Positions 23,201-34,386 are shown, numbered from the stretch's first letter. The stretch is DNA of 64,000 nt from Spodoptera frugiperda (GCF_023101765.2 NC_064237.1:2967501-3031500), one strand, 5' to 3'. Program-made: numbers and translations. Notes: a model not told the origin generated them from the letters alone.

Positions 23201-23715
23201 ACCTATTTCAACGCTTTTCCTAAATCTTTCAACCTCGAACACTAAAATTGGAATGTACTGTCGGCTCTGGTATTTCCGAATTATAAGTGCATTCTAATAA
23301 TAAAAGTCTATAAGCACTTTCAGCACGCCGGAAACAAATCCACGACCAATGGGTCGCGGTTTTGGTATTGGTAGGTAAGTACTTCATTAGGTATTAAATT
23401 ATCAAGTTAAGTTTCCTGAACAATTGTATTTCATAAAATAAAACACCTTCGTTAAGGAAAAAATAATATTAAATTAATAAATGACACAAAATTGTTCGAT
23501 GGAATTCCCATTTTATAATAAATAAGGTAATTAAAAATACCAAAAGTTTGAAGTCATTAAGTTATTATTATGGTATTTTGGTATCTAAACCTACCTAGGT
23601 TTGTTTTGTTCCGTAAACTATCAATAGACAGGAAAACCGAAATAACTTTGAAATAACAACCTAATTAATAAATATAAGGAAATGTAACTTTGTGCAATTC
23701 CATGATACAATAAAA
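23201..23715. other. No supported feature
   Basis: AT-rich sequence, nothing supported. Confidence 0.4.
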
Positions 23716-23717
23716 GC

Positions 23718-23920
23718 AAAATTAACTGTCTGTCTGTTTTTTATTCAAGTTTAAACCTCTGAACCGATTCGGATGAAATTCGATAATATAATAATAGCTA
23801 GGACGATAAAGGACGTGCATATGGTGGAAGATTTTATACCAGGAATTCCTATCCCATCTTCGCTTTGCCGGTCTGGCAAAAAGCGGGTTGGTGGCCAAAC
23901 GCAGACTTATCATTGCCAAA
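23718..23920. mobile_element. Lepidopteran dispersed repeat fragment
   Basis: AACTGTCTGTCTGTTTTTTA, then CTCTGAACCGATTCGGATGA, resembles the reverse of the CAGACAGACA-ended repeat at 5327. Open frames on both strands overlap it and are not called. The class is uncertain. Confidence 0.4.
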
Positions 23921-24047
23921 AAAATCGGGAAAAGGTCCTGACATGTTATTTAATATTGTTTAATCCACTGCTCCTATTTGTATATAATTCAATACAAGGT
24001 AAAACTCGTGGGACTGTCTATTTTATTTTGATATTGGACGTCCAAGA

Positions 24048-24272
<225 letters not shown>

Positions 24273-24494
24273 TCACGGTTCACGTCCAAGAAACTTGGAA
24301 AGTGATTTGAGATTAGTTACAAAAAAGAGTATTACGATTTTAACCGCTATGTAGGTATATTTTTATAATAACTAATGCGAAAATTTTGGAGGTTATGTGT
24401 TTGCTACTCTTCCAAGCAGAAACTACAAAGGGATCTAAAATTTGTTAAAGACATAAATTATAATCTGGAATAACATAATGGGTGAAAGCAGCGC

Positions 24495-24745
24495 CGACAA
24501 TGGGTTTCCTCTCCCATCAGACTAGAACTATCAAAACACCTCACTGCTGAGCAAACGCCTCGTCTCACACGGAGAAAGAATGAGCATTAATCGTCAAGTT
24601 TACTCAAGGCGGATTGGCAATTTCAGGCTTATATTATGATATTATTAAGTACAGGTTTCCCGAATTGTTACATTCACCTTTTATCTTTTATAATCTTAGA
24701 AAGTGCAAATAACTTGGTAAAAGTGACTTGACTCACACTAGAAGT
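24495..24745 (-). mobile_element. Repeat family D copy
   Basis: Read on the minus strand: CAAGTCACTTTTACCAAGTT, TTGCACTTTCTAAGATTATA, GGGAAACCTGTACTTAATAA, ACTTGACGATTAATGCTCAT and TGAGACGAGGCGTTTGCTCA. The head is lost. Confidence 0.65.
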
Positions 24746-24855
24746 CAGCACAATACCTGTGGGCCAACGGACGTTACAGGCTATTAGTGTTTAAAAGGAA
24801 AACCTAAGCCTAAATTATATTATTATTAATTGAAGGCAAGCAGGTATTGTGTGAG

Positions 24856-24863
24856 TATAAAAG
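24856..24863 (+). promoter_or_regulatory. TATA box of the galectin gene
   Basis: TATAAAAG lies 125 bp upstream of the galectin ATG. A possible initiator (GACAGTC, 24900-24906) follows at somewhat long spacing, so the start site is approximate (about 24886-24906). Confidence 0.6.
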
Positions 24864-24980
24864 TACCGGCGCGGACTTGAAGTAATTGCATTGTAGTTCG
24901 ACAGTCAAATCCAACGGGTGTCAGAAACAATTTCCGTTTTTCCGGCTATTGATCGTCATATAAATAACTCCGAAGGAAAA

Positions 24981-26139
24981 ATGACTACAATCGACAATCC
25001 GGTAAGTATTTTATTTTAATTTAGGAGACTATGGCAAACCCCTCATATTTATAGGAGACCCACCACCACCCCTAATATGTAACAATATCATCCCTTTTTT
25101 GTTTCCAGACAGTACCGTTCACAAGACCCATTCCTGGGCATCTGCTCCCCGGCCGCAAAATGGTCGTTAAGGGTGCAATCTCTCCCAGATCAGATAGGTG
25201 AGCTCGTAATATCTATCTTTATTCCCTAACATATATTATATTATAATACAGTTTCCCACCACGTCTACCTGCCAGCCTGCCTTTTTGTCTGGGTCAATCA
25301 ACAATGACACCACCCTCGCTGGGTGAAGCGCGAGAGAGTATCAGTCTCTTACTGATTAAAAATCACCCTGGTGTATGGTGATCTTATCTGCAACTCCAGC
25401 TAAGTATCACCCCTAGTGGGCCCCGACTGTGGTGGTTTCTTCGTAGCTTTTTGAGGTGTGGAGCGCGGCGCATCATACGCTCGGATTGGTCTGCTCAAGT
25501 GGCGAGCTAGCCTTGCTAGCCGTTGAACTGACCCGTTGACAATTTCTACACCTACTACCTTTAAATATAGTATTTTAATACAACCTACTCATATGAAAAG
25601 AGTTTTATAAAAGAGTTTGAATTAAATAAAAATTTTCCTCAGTACGTTAAGTGGTATTGTAAATTAATACAACATACTTTTCCTCAGGTTTTCAATAAAT
25701 TTGAAATGTGGTAGCGAGGACATCGCTTTCCACTTCAACCCTCGCTTCGGTGAGCAGAAAATAGTTCGCAACTCTTATATTTCTGGCAAGTGGGGTCATG
25801 AGGAGATCAGTGGAGGCATGCCGTTGGTAAGGGGAGAGCATTTTGAAGCTCAATTTGAATGCAATGAAGATAATTTTTCGGTAAGTAGAACAGTGGTGAG
25901 CGCTGACACCAAACGTTATTATTTAATTGGAATTTTGTCTTTATATAATAATATTAAAATGGAAACGTAATAAAGTAAATATAGTTTTTTTTAATATTAA
26001 TTTGACTTAACCCCGCTAGGTGGAGTTGAACGGGAAACATTTCTGCAATTACTCTTATCGCATCCCAATCCATAAGATCACCCACGTCAACGTGGACGGT
26101 GACGTCACGATAAGTCAGATCACCTTCGTGGACGCCTGA
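24981..26139 (+). CDS. Galectin, single carbohydrate-recognition domain, 4 coding exons
   Basis: Galectins are soluble beta-galactoside-binding lectins. In insects they act in immunity and cell adhesion and are secreted without a signal peptide; none is seen here. Coding exons are 24981-25001, 25109-25197, 25688-25880 and 26020-26139, all with GT-AG introns. They join in frame (phases 0, 2, 0) to 423 nt, or 140 residues, the usual size of one galectin domain. The start MTTIDNP follows GGAAAA. Sugar-site motifs are HFNPRF (exon 3), IVRN and KWGHEE, matching the family H-N-R, V-x-N and W-G-x-E. The arginine usually two residues after the E is replaced by I, so ligand preference may differ. The exon 2 motif IPGHLLPGRKMVVKG is typical of the N-terminal strand. 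Family A and E repeats lie in intron 2 and the last intron. If the minus-strand exons at 54385 and 14989 are one gene, this gene is nested in its intron. Family call is confident; the subtype is not. Confidence 0.93.
25308..25457 (+). mobile_element. Repeat family A, degenerate, inside galectin intron 2
   Basis: CACCCTCGCTGGGTGAAGCG, GTATCAGTCTCTTACTGATT, AAAAATCACCCTGG and GGCCCCGACTGTGGTGGTTT align with the family order. It is one of the most diverged copies, so probably an old insertion. Confidence 0.6.
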
Positions 26140-26805
26140 GCCATCGCCCGATCTCACAATGGTAAGCTACATTCTTTCTTATGGCATAAAATCGCAATAC
26201 AGCAGACGCTTTACCTGATGGTAAGCAATTGTCGCCGTCCATGGATACCCGCAACACCAAAGGAGTTACCGGCTTTTTGGAGGGTTGTGCCTCCACTGCC
26301 CTCAGACACAAAGTTAAAAAAATATTTATTTCAAATAGACCAGGAAGGCACTTTTGCACGTCAAAGCAAATATAGTAATGTTAACAATATGTGTCTGTCG
26401 GTCAGTCCTTTAAGCTATTTGCTCGTTCCAAAGTGAAGATTCCTATGGAGAAGAACGAGCAAGAAACTCCTTTTAATCAGATTCAATACAATTCTTGGTT
26501 ACATTGATTTTCATTCGATTGCTTCACACAACGTGACACAACGCTGTGGTAATGTTTTGTTGGTGTTCTTTGAGACCGTGGTCCAGTCACTACCATCAGT
26601 AATACCAAAGGATGGCGAGCCCACACCCACGTGGAAATGAATATTTTCGATATACAGTTTAAACATTAACAATTTTCCTTCTGTGTTTCAGGTACTTTTT
26701 TACTTATGAACAAATACTGGAAACCAAATTTCTTTATTTAAATATTTTTCTTTTATCTTTATGACTATCAGTGTTTTTATTCCAATAAAAAGTCCTTTTG
26801 GTTTC
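26140..26805 (+). other. Galectin 3' UTR, including a spliced terminal exon
   Basis: After the stop the exon runs to a consensus donor (CACAATG/GTAAGC, boundary at about 26160). A pyrimidine-rich acceptor TTCTGTGTTTCAG ends at about 26691. The following segment has stops in all frames and an AATAAA at 26784-26789, so it reads as a non-coding last exon. An intron after the stop is permitted but places the stop 21 nt before the junction, a distance that does not normally trigger decay. Confidence 0.55.
26180..26305 (+). mobile_element. Repeat family E, in the last galectin intron
   Basis: CAGACGCTTTACCTGATGGT, AAGCAATTGTCGCCGTCCAT, GGATACCCGCAACACCAAAG and GAGTTACCGGCTTTTTGGAG. Open frames on both strands here come from the repeat. 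Confidence 0.7.
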
Positions 26806-27239
26806 TATATTGTTTTTTTTTTTCATTCCATTTTATACTTCTATGCTATCGTAACAGCACATTACAAAACAGTTCTGCGCTGGAGGAAACGTACTCTTCA
26901 TCAGTTTACTTTTTATTTAAGCAAAATTTTACCTTAACCTTTCCAATACTAGAGTTCAAAATAGGTTAATCACCTCTATAATCACATACCACCTACATGC
27001 CTTTTTGATAAATTAAATTCTGATCCGAATTTTGGGATTAAAGAGAAATTGGAATTTCAATATTGAAGTCTTGTAATACAAGTGTGTACCTGCTTGAATG
27101 GGTATTATTAAACCTATTTGCAATATAAATGGCTAGTTAATTATAATTGCAATTAAATTTGTAGACGCTTTTAAATTAGAATTTATTTTTTGGTGGGAGT
27201 ACAAAGGAGGACGTAGGCTTTGCATGCAGCGAAGCCGTA
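26806..27239. other. No supported feature
   Basis: Nothing supported. Confidence 0.4.
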
Positions 27240-27361
27240 GGTAAAAGTTAGTCCTACTAATATTACCTATAAATGCGAAAGTTTTGGGGATGTTTAGATG
27301 TTCGATACTTTATAAAGAATTGTATGTTTAGTACAAAGGTAGATTATAGTCTACAATAATA

Positions 27362-27562
27362 CATCTATGCGCGGTGGCTGGGCAACCGACTGCCGCGTAA
27401 TGTGTAGCGGGTTCGATTCCCCACAACAACAAGCAACTCTTTGTGTGATCCACAAATGGTTGCTTCGGGTTTGGGTATCATGTCTATGTGAATATGCATG
27501 TTTGTAAACGCACCCAAGACACAGGAGAAAATCCTAATGTGGGGCAATGTTATTAATAAACA
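27362..27562 (+). mobile_element. Repeat family B, tRNA-headed SINE
   Basis: The head GCGCGGTGGCTGGGCAACCG contains an A-box-like TGGCTGGGCAAC, followed by the B-box GGGTTCGATTCCC. The body has TGTGTGATCCACAAATGGTT, GCTTCGGGTTTGGGTATCAT and TTTGTAAACGCACCCAAGAC, ending ACAGGAGAAAATCCTAATGT and GGGGCAATGTT. A fragment of the moth repeat with ACTAATATTACCTATAAATG lies just upstream (about 27240-27350). Confidence 0.75.
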
Positions 27563-27995
27563 AAAAATAAAATATATTCCGGGAACGCAGGCTAAACCTC
27601 TGGCAGAAACTAGCAAACTTATTATCTAATAAAAGTCAGATAATTTAAAAACTCAATTCATTGAACTTTTCAACACGGCAATGTTACCTAATCACCCTAT
27701 CAGGCGAAAGTTCAAATTCCCTAGAGTTTAAACTTACCTGGTGTCGATATTGACTGTTTGAAACGGAGCCGTTTATATCTGTCAGTCAAACCGGACTGAG
27801 CTACTCGTCAGTCAATCGGACAGCTACGAGGCATAATGGTCGTACTTCATGCTGTCATTCTTGTTTACATATTAATATGTTAGGAGAAAATTTTAAGTAT
27901 ATTTTACTTAAATTTATGCGGATGGTGGAGTATTTTAATATAGTTAGGTTTATATATTTTTTAAACCTTGTCCTAAACTAGGATTTTCCCAGGTT
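27563..27995. other. No supported feature
   Basis: A locally repetitive GTCAGTCAAACCGGACTGAG / CGTCAGTCAATCGGACAG pair at about 27778-27824 is the only structure. Confidence 0.35.
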
Positions 27996-27999
27996 GCGG

Positions 28000-28115
28000 G
28001 TGTGTGCAAGATACAATTTCACATATACATGATACCCAGACGAGAAACAATAATTTGTGGAACACATAAAGATTTGCTCCGTGCGGGAATCACAACCACT
28101 ACACGTTGCGCTGTA
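28000..28115 (-). mobile_element. Repeat family B, diverged fragment
   Basis: On the minus strand: CGCAACGTGTAGTGGTTGTG, then a B-box region decayed to GATTCCCGCACGGAGCAAATC, then TGGGTATCATGTATATGTGA and TGTATCTTGCACACACCCGC. Confidence 0.6.
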
Positions 28116-29215
28116 GCTAATTGTAGCTATGTATGTAGCTGTTCTGCTAATGCAAACGAATAATGTTGGCATAGTTAAAGGTACACATAAAGTATAGACA
28201 ATGACAAGCCAATTCTTTATATAAGGCCGTCCGATTGCCTCTATATCATACAATTAATGTGAAAGCACTCAATTCATTATACCATTAAAACACAAAGTCT
28301 ACTATGATACCGATCAACATTTGAATTGCTTTTTTAGTCAAGTAGCTATAAATTGTAAATAAAATTATAACTATAAATTGGAAATTCCAGTCTAAGATGC
28401 CTAGAGTTTACCTAAGTTCAGTACCCACTTCAATATACCAATTTTGATCGAAGGTGTCATGAAAATAACACTTTTTACATTTATCGAGTTCTGGTAGTTA
28501 TGGGAACTAGCTAACAAGTTCCTAGAACACTGAACTAAAACTTTATACCAAAAATATAAAATCCAGAATTTCGGTCGGTGCACATTTAAAAACTCATGCA
28601 CAGCAAACATAAAAACGAAATCCCAGAACATATATATCGGCTGTTATTTTTTTATCACCTGCCCATTTTTTTCTGTGAGGTAGGTATCATTCAAACATTC
28701 CATTAAAAAAAAGCTCTTTTCAAAAAAATACTCACTTCACTGAAGAAAATCGGTTAAAAAGAACACTAAAATGGTCATGGTCGGAGATTGGTGTTAAATA
28801 AGAAACAAACAATAATGAGAAACACCGACTTTCGAAATTAAAATCATTTTGATCCTTTTAATGCTTTTTACCGGCTTTCTTCAGTAAAATCGGTTGTATA
28901 AATAAATGATCTCTAACACCCAACCAAAAAAAAAAGGGAAAGTGTTAAAAAAACAGGCAACATAGACGTAGCTACACATTTGACACTTTTTTCTAAACCA
29001 TGGTTTTGAAAAAAGTTATACACTCTGAACTAAACACTCCCCGAATATATTCGGGGGAATGTTCAAAAAGAAACTGACATATAAATCCTGGGGTTTGAGT
29101 AAACATAATCCAGTGGGCCACGCTCGGTTGAGCAGACGGGAGCCAGTGACGATGTGATGTCGCTAAACACGACGGACAAGGGACGCTGAACCGACGAGAA
29201 TACAGAATCATTCTA
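28116..29215. other. No supported feature
   Basis: AT-rich sequence; nothing supported. Confidence 0.35.
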
Positions 29216-29269
29216 TTATTACATCATTGTCAGGATTATTGTTCTCGGTTTGTTTGGGAAGATACTTTT

Positions 29270-30311
29270 GGTGTGAAAATGTATAGAATACAGAAATTTT
29301 GAGGTCTCCTAAATAGCTAATGTTGGGGTCAATGATTTCGGTTTCTGTTTCTAGACTTATTTACTTACGTAAAGACCTTTTTTGTTTTATTTTATAAACA
29401 GATTTTTTGCTATAAACTCGAAAAGGACTGCCTCGACGTATTGCTGGATTTTCAAATATTTTTTACTAGTAGCACGGTGTCTGGAAGTGTGCCCGGTATA
29501 ATGGCACTAAGCTTACCACCTATTACTTACTTACAACATAACTTGTGAAAAGTGGGTGTACATTGTACAGTGGCATTAGGTGCCATAATGTGGACCTCTG
29601 CCTCCTTTGGGAATAAGAGGCGTAAAGATAAAAAATCATCGATATTAAATTTAATTGCATTACTTTAAATTCGTGTCAAGCTGCAGTATAGGAAAAAAAA
29701 TCAGCAACGTATTGCAAGTAGGTATAAAATATTTTATTATGAAAAGTGATCTAAAGCAGAACAGCTTATTGTATCATTGTGACCGTCAAAATTAGGTGAA
29801 AATGTATCGAATATAGACATTTTGACGTCTCCTACTAATGTTGGGGGATTTCGGTTTCTGTTTCTAGATATTTCCGTAAAACTTTTTTGTTTTATTTTAT
29901 AAACTTGTCTAATATCTTGTCAGAAGTTTGTAATAACTTGTCTAATTTACCGCGAGTTTCGTTAATTACAGGGTTAATCAACGTCTTGACGGATACCGTT
30001 TAAGTTTATGAATACCTTAAAATTCGTGTCAAGCTGCAGTATAAAAAAAATCAGCAACGGATTGCAAGTAGGTATAAAATATTTTATTATGAAAAGTGAC
30101 CTAAAGCAGAACAGCTTATTGTAATTTGACCGACAAAATTAGGTATGGTATCGAAATAACAACAACCCTATAAGGGAAGATATCCAAAACTATTTAAACT
30201 TGTCTAATATCTTGTCAGAAGTTTGTAATAACTTGTCTAATTTACCGCGAGTTTCGTTAATTACAGGGTTAATCAACGTCTTGACGGATACCGTTTAAGT
30301 TTATGAATACC
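29270..30311. repeat. Local array of about 350-bp tandem units
   Basis: Three blocks recur in order. Block a: 29270-29399 and 29794-29904. Block b: 29667-29797 and 30020-30144. Block c: 29901-30016 and 30196-30311, both 116 bp. One complete b-a-c unit spans 29667-30016. A second unit, 30020-30311, has lost nearly all of block a and keeps b and c. The b and c pairs look almost identical by eye, so the duplication is recent. A family C fragment (29470-29632) sits between the first a block and the first b block. No coding is seen. Confidence 0.8.
29470..29632 (+). mobile_element. Repeat family C fragment
   Basis: GTGTGCCCGGTATAATGGCA, AACTTGTGAAAAGTGGGTGT, ACATTGTACAGTGGCATTAG, GTGCCATAATGTGGACCTCT and GGGAATAAGAGGCGTAAAG. 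The tRNA-like head is missing. Confidence 0.65.
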
Positions 30312-30387
30312 GACACAATATTCTGATAGATTGGAGAAGATGTACAGAATATACAGCTGATGATTTAAAAATGTTTGAAGGTACATC

Positions 30388-30500
30388 CACTTTTCACCAA
30401 TTGTGTTATAAGTCCCATGTAATAGGGAGTGAGCCTATTGCCATATACTGGGCACAATTCCTGACTCCGTGCTACTACTGAAAAATTTTAGAAAAACCGA
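30388..30500 (-). mobile_element. Repeat family C fragment
   Basis: Minus strand: AGTAGCACGGAGTCAGGAAT, TGTGCCCAGTATATGGCAAT, CCCTATTACATGGGACTTAT, ending in TTGGTGAAAAG. Confidence 0.65.
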
Positions 30501-30535
30501 ATAAAGCCCAGTAATCCTTTGCCCTAGTTTCTAGT

Positions 30536-30592
30536 TACTTCTGCTTTTCGAGCCGGAGCCCCGGCAACTCGTTAGGTAATATGCAGCTCCCT
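30536..30592 (+). mobile_element. Repeat family A fragment
   Basis: CTTCTGCTTTTCGAGCCGGA, GCCCCGGCAACTCGTTAGGT and ATGCAGCTCC only. Confidence 0.6.
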
Positions 30593-31500
30593 CCTTTTCT
30601 TCTTCTAAATTCATTTTTTTTAATACAACAATTCCTTCAATCCCAAAGAAGCTACAATACCTTCTCAGGAGTAGGAGTACTTACCTGCTTTTCGTCTGAT
30701 GTCTCTTTTAGTAAGTGAAGAACAGAGCATTATTCCAGCCTCCATATTTGTTTGAAATATCTAAACCAATACACTATTTCAATAATTCTTTGCGTAACAC
30801 TGGCAGAACTAAACCGAGATCAGATCGGTAAAGGATATTGCGTGAAACTAAATCGTATCGGGACGAAAGTACTCTATCAAGTACTATTCTTTCATCGTTA
30901 TCATACACAATGATTCGCTGTATCTCCTAATTGACTACATTAAGCCCTGATTCACAATATTTGTCTAATATAATCGACATTTCTAATAATACACGAGCCA
31001 TTATCTGATTCAGATTAGCGATTACATTATTGACATAACCGATATGATATACAGCACAATCTCAGCATGAATATATGTTTATTTGAGTCTGTAATTATTA
31101 TTATCATATATATTGGAGCGTATTGGAATTATGGAAGGCTGTAGTTAGCATTTGTAGTGCTTATAAATCATCAAATATTATTTGGCGGTGTTGTTGATCG
31201 ATTGGTCATAATAAAATTACTGGTACATGTAAAAGGTCTCAGAGTTATTCTTTGGATCAGACAAAGTTCTAACTGGAAACTTCGAAATATACTTTTCCAC
31301 GTTTTATCAACAATTCCATGCCAATCCACAGCTGCCCATAGGGACTCCTCTACAGAAATAGTTTGTACTAATCTCTAGGCTTGGTAGACAGGATTGCAGT
31401 TTAAGATACAGTGTTCCATGTACAGAGTTAAAATCACGGTTTACTCATGTAAATTAATGGAGTTATTCTCTACTAGTTTCCGAGACACAGAGGTTCTCTT
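30593..31500. other. No supported feature
   Basis: Nothing supported. Confidence 0.4.
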
Positions 31501-31503
31501 TGT

Positions 31504-31597
31504 CATGAGCAACGAGCGCAGACGCGGCGACGTCGCGGATCCTATCGACCTTTTTCAATTGCAGAGGAAATCATCCAAAAGATTAAACATAGTGTAA
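31504..31597 (+). CDS. Possible short coding segment, CpG-rich
   Basis: A small GC- and CpG-rich island in AT-rich DNA reads MSNERRRGDVADPIDLFQLQ and a basic tail before a stop. There is an ATG and a stop but no convincing donor or acceptor, promoter or poly(A) signal. It may be a fragment of an exon or a repeat. I do not recognise it. Confidence 0.15.
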
Positions 31598-32020
31598 ACT
31601 ACAAAGCAAAGCTGACTTATACAAATCTTTGATTCAATTAAACAGTTAGCCAAAATAATTAATTAGAGAAAATATTTTAATCAAGAACTACAAACTAATT
31701 CGTGTACAATTCATAAAATAACTTCGAAGTGAGATGAATTCGTTGATCTTTTCACAAGTTTTCATTAAAACTTGATATAATTTTAACTAAATATTGAAGT
31801 TCTTGCTTACCAGTCAAATTTGATTAAAATCTTAGAAAATAGGTTTAATATCTGATTTATATTTTTAAACGTAAATAAATAAAATTTTGAAGGCAAATCC
31901 ATAATCATCAACATTGATTTGAGGATAATTTGTCGCCATGTGTTCTTAACATTATTCTTGCATAAATGCAAAATCTTGAATGAGAAATCAAACACTAAAT
32001 TATAATTAAAGTAATTTGAT
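31598..32020. other. No supported feature
   Basis: AT-rich sequence, nothing supported. Confidence 0.4.
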
Positions 32021-32021
32021 G

Positions 32022-32082
32022 ACTGCATGGTTGATGCGTGTCTGGGCAACCGGCTGCCGCGCAACGTGTAGCGCGTTCGTGT
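32022..32082 (+). mobile_element. Repeat family B, head only
   Basis: ACTGCATGGTTGATGCGTGT, CTGGGCAACCGGCTGCCGCG and CAACGTGTAGCGCGTTCG. It stops inside the B-box, where an inverted family A copy begins, so the two are fused. Confidence 0.7.
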
Positions 32083-32085
32083 ACT

Positions 32086-32236
32086 GCCTCTGGAGCTGCG
32101 GACTACCTAGCGCGTTACCGGGGCTCCGGCTCGAAAAGCAGTTGTAGGAACGGGGTGGTTTTTAGTTAGTCAGAGTCTGACACTCCCTCTCGCCCAAGGC
32201 GAGAGAAGTCATTGGATGATTTATCCCGCTTAAAAA
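32086..32236 (-). mobile_element. Repeat family A, joined to a B head
   Basis: The plus strand shows CTGGAGCTGCGGACTACCTA, CGCGTTACCGGGGCTCCGGC, GTAGGAACGGGGTGGTTTTT, GACACTCCCTCTCGCCCAAG and an A run near 32234, so the copy reads on the minus strand. Confidence 0.75.
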
Positions 32237-32594
32237 AAAGCAACGCTTTAACAAAAAGAAAATTAACAAAACAACAAAACAACAAAAAGTTAATAACAAT
32301 TACCTACATCAATTTAAATCACAACAAAACTTGAACTCGTACTCAATAACCGAAACCTTTATAACTTCAATATACTCGTAATAAAACGTCGAGCAACTTT
32401 GTAGCGATCAAATTTTAACGATTTTCAAAGAAAGAAAGTTCACAAAGATCCATCAATGTTCACAATGAAAAAGTTCTTGTATCCATTAAATATTGAGTCT
32501 ATTAGAAGTAAATAATCTCTTAAGTTCATTGCAAAGTACATCAATAATTGGTAAAAGGGTCAAAATGATAGTCCTTTGCTTTTATGAACCCTAA
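32237..32594. other. No supported feature
   Basis: A-rich simple sequence at about 32245-32300 (AAC repeats), otherwise nothing. Confidence 0.4.
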
Positions 32595-32596
32595 AA

Positions 32597-32772
32597 TGTC
32601 GTACAAATATTATAAAAGCGAAAGTTTGTAAGTTTGTTTGGTACTCCTTTACGTCAAAACGAATGAAGGGATCGAAATGAAATTTGGAACAGCGGTAGAT
32701 CACGGTCTGAAATAAAACATAGGCTACTTTTTATACGGGAATGTGAGCAAAGCCGCTGGTCAAAGCTAGTTT
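32597..32772 (+). mobile_element. Lepidopteran dispersed repeat
   Basis: AAATATTATAAAAGCGAAAG, CTTTACGTCAAAACGAATGA, GGGATCGAAATGAAATTTGG, ATAGGCTACTTTTTATACGG and GAGCAAAGCCGCTGGTCAAA with GCTAG. It belongs to the same broad group as 5327, 37890 and 42225. Confidence 0.55.
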
Positions 32773-33151
32773 CTTAATAAACAAATCTGTGTGAAAGAAA
32801 TATTCGATCGAAGCGACCTCTGCGTTAAAAGTCAAACGTAATTTGTTAATATATAAAGTTTCGGACTATCATTAGTAAATTCTAAAGTACTTAAAAGATA
32901 ATTGTTTGGAATTCTTTGGACACTATTAATTTCTTTAAAGCTGTCAGTTTGCAGACACAATGGTTTAACAATAAATGTTATTAAGAAGATAAATTGATCG
33001 AAGACTAATATTAATTTATGACCTATTAACTACAAACTACGTTTATATGTACTAAAATAATATTATGATTCATTATTATCGCAGTGAATGAAATATTGCT
33101 TTGAAATCTATTAATTTCAATTAATATATCTATCAGTTACGTTATATAACT

Positions 33152-33240
33152 AACTGTAGCACTCAGAGACATTTAATGATTACTTAAAACTATTCCTTAG
33201 TAACCATTTTGTTCGGAAAACAATTGCTAAGGACTGGGTT
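33152..33240. mobile_element. Repeat family H, partial
   Basis: The left end TGTAGCACTCAGAGACATTT, AATGATTACTTAAAACTATT, CCTTAGTAACC and GGAAAACAATTGCTAAGGAC resemble the two complete copies at 44818 and 54089. The right end is degraded. Confidence 0.5.
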
Positions 33241-33985
33241 CTGAGTAGGGCAGTAAGACTTTTGTAGATTTTAACAAAGAATAATAACGATCTGAAATAA
33301 TACAATTCATCACATTTTGCTTTGGATTTAATGCGAAAACGTACGCATTTAACGTATCTGTATTTTTACGAACATCGCAACACAAATTTACGCCAAAACA
33401 AAGTCAAATCTAATCCAATAGGTGTAGAGATCAGAATTAACAAACATATAACATATACTTTCTACGCGAACAAATTAACCTCTCCAGCCCAGCTAAACCG
33501 ACGTCATATCCTTCGTTAGAGGGTAACCAAACTTTAATCAAGTTTCTTCAGAGGGAGCCACTTGCTTAGAATAATAAGTAGCGAATTCACCTTGTTTTCC
33601 CCATACCAGTATCACACTTGGCTTATTTGTGAATATATTTCCTTTCCTAGTCCAATACAAAATTAACTCTATTTGTTAAGCGGTAGAGTGCATTTTGTAA
33701 TGTTCTAATGATAAAACTGTTTGAGTGGATTGGATAAGTATGGCACTATTAAGTATGGAATAATCGACCCTAAATGCATAATTGGGGAATGTAATCATAA
33801 AATAATTGCATGGCAGCTCTATCCTTGTACAAGCTTTTGTAGGATTTCAAGGCAGCATGGAGTTTGAGTTTCTCTAAAATTAGGTTTAGAACTTTTTAGT
33901 TACTTCGACCTAGTTCAAGTCTGGATATCGCTCTTCGAAACTTCTGTTCCTCTAATGATGTATTCTGACAAATTTCGTTATGATA
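33241..33985. other. No supported feature
   Basis: AT-rich sequence, nothing supported. Confidence 0.4.
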
Positions 33986-33987
33986 TC

Positions 33988-34330
33988 TATATCCCTAGTA
34001 GATCTGGGGGCACGGCAGTGCCCCCGCCAAGTCGAGCAAAAAAAAAGCGGCACGGCCGTACCATCCTTTTCTCGAAGCAATTCGGGCCTTTTTCGACCCC
34101 CTATAATTCGGTTGTGGATAAAGCAAGAAACCTGAATCTTCAGTAACTAATCCGGCATTGTATAAACACGGAATATTTAAAATTTCAGTCAATTTGAACC
34201 AGTAGTTTAAGAATGACAACTTGTTAAAGTTTCTAAATTTTGTCACTCACTGACTCACCGATCATCAAAAGTCCAAGGCACTTCTAGCAGACTTAGAAGC
34301 TTCATATTTGGAATACATATAGAGTTTAGT
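33988..34330 (-). mobile_element. Repeat family G, inverted relative
   Basis: The plus strand starts with GTAGATCTGGGGGCACGGCA, GTGCCCCCGCCAAG and CTTTTCTCGAAGCAATTCGG, and later has GTCACTCACTGACTCACCGA and TCATCAAAAGTCCAAGGCAC. These match the reverse of 19275-19795 at several points. Open frames on both strands here are repeat-derived. Confidence 0.5.
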
Positions 34331-34386
34331 ATCTTAATCATGGGAAAACTTAAATATTTTGTAATTTCGGTCCAGTTTTCCAAATA

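Noticed and set aside
24981..26139. Single-exon reading of the galectin (25701-25970)
   Set aside because: It begins inside exon 3 and runs into the intron. The four-exon model has good splice sites, matched phases and a complete domain.
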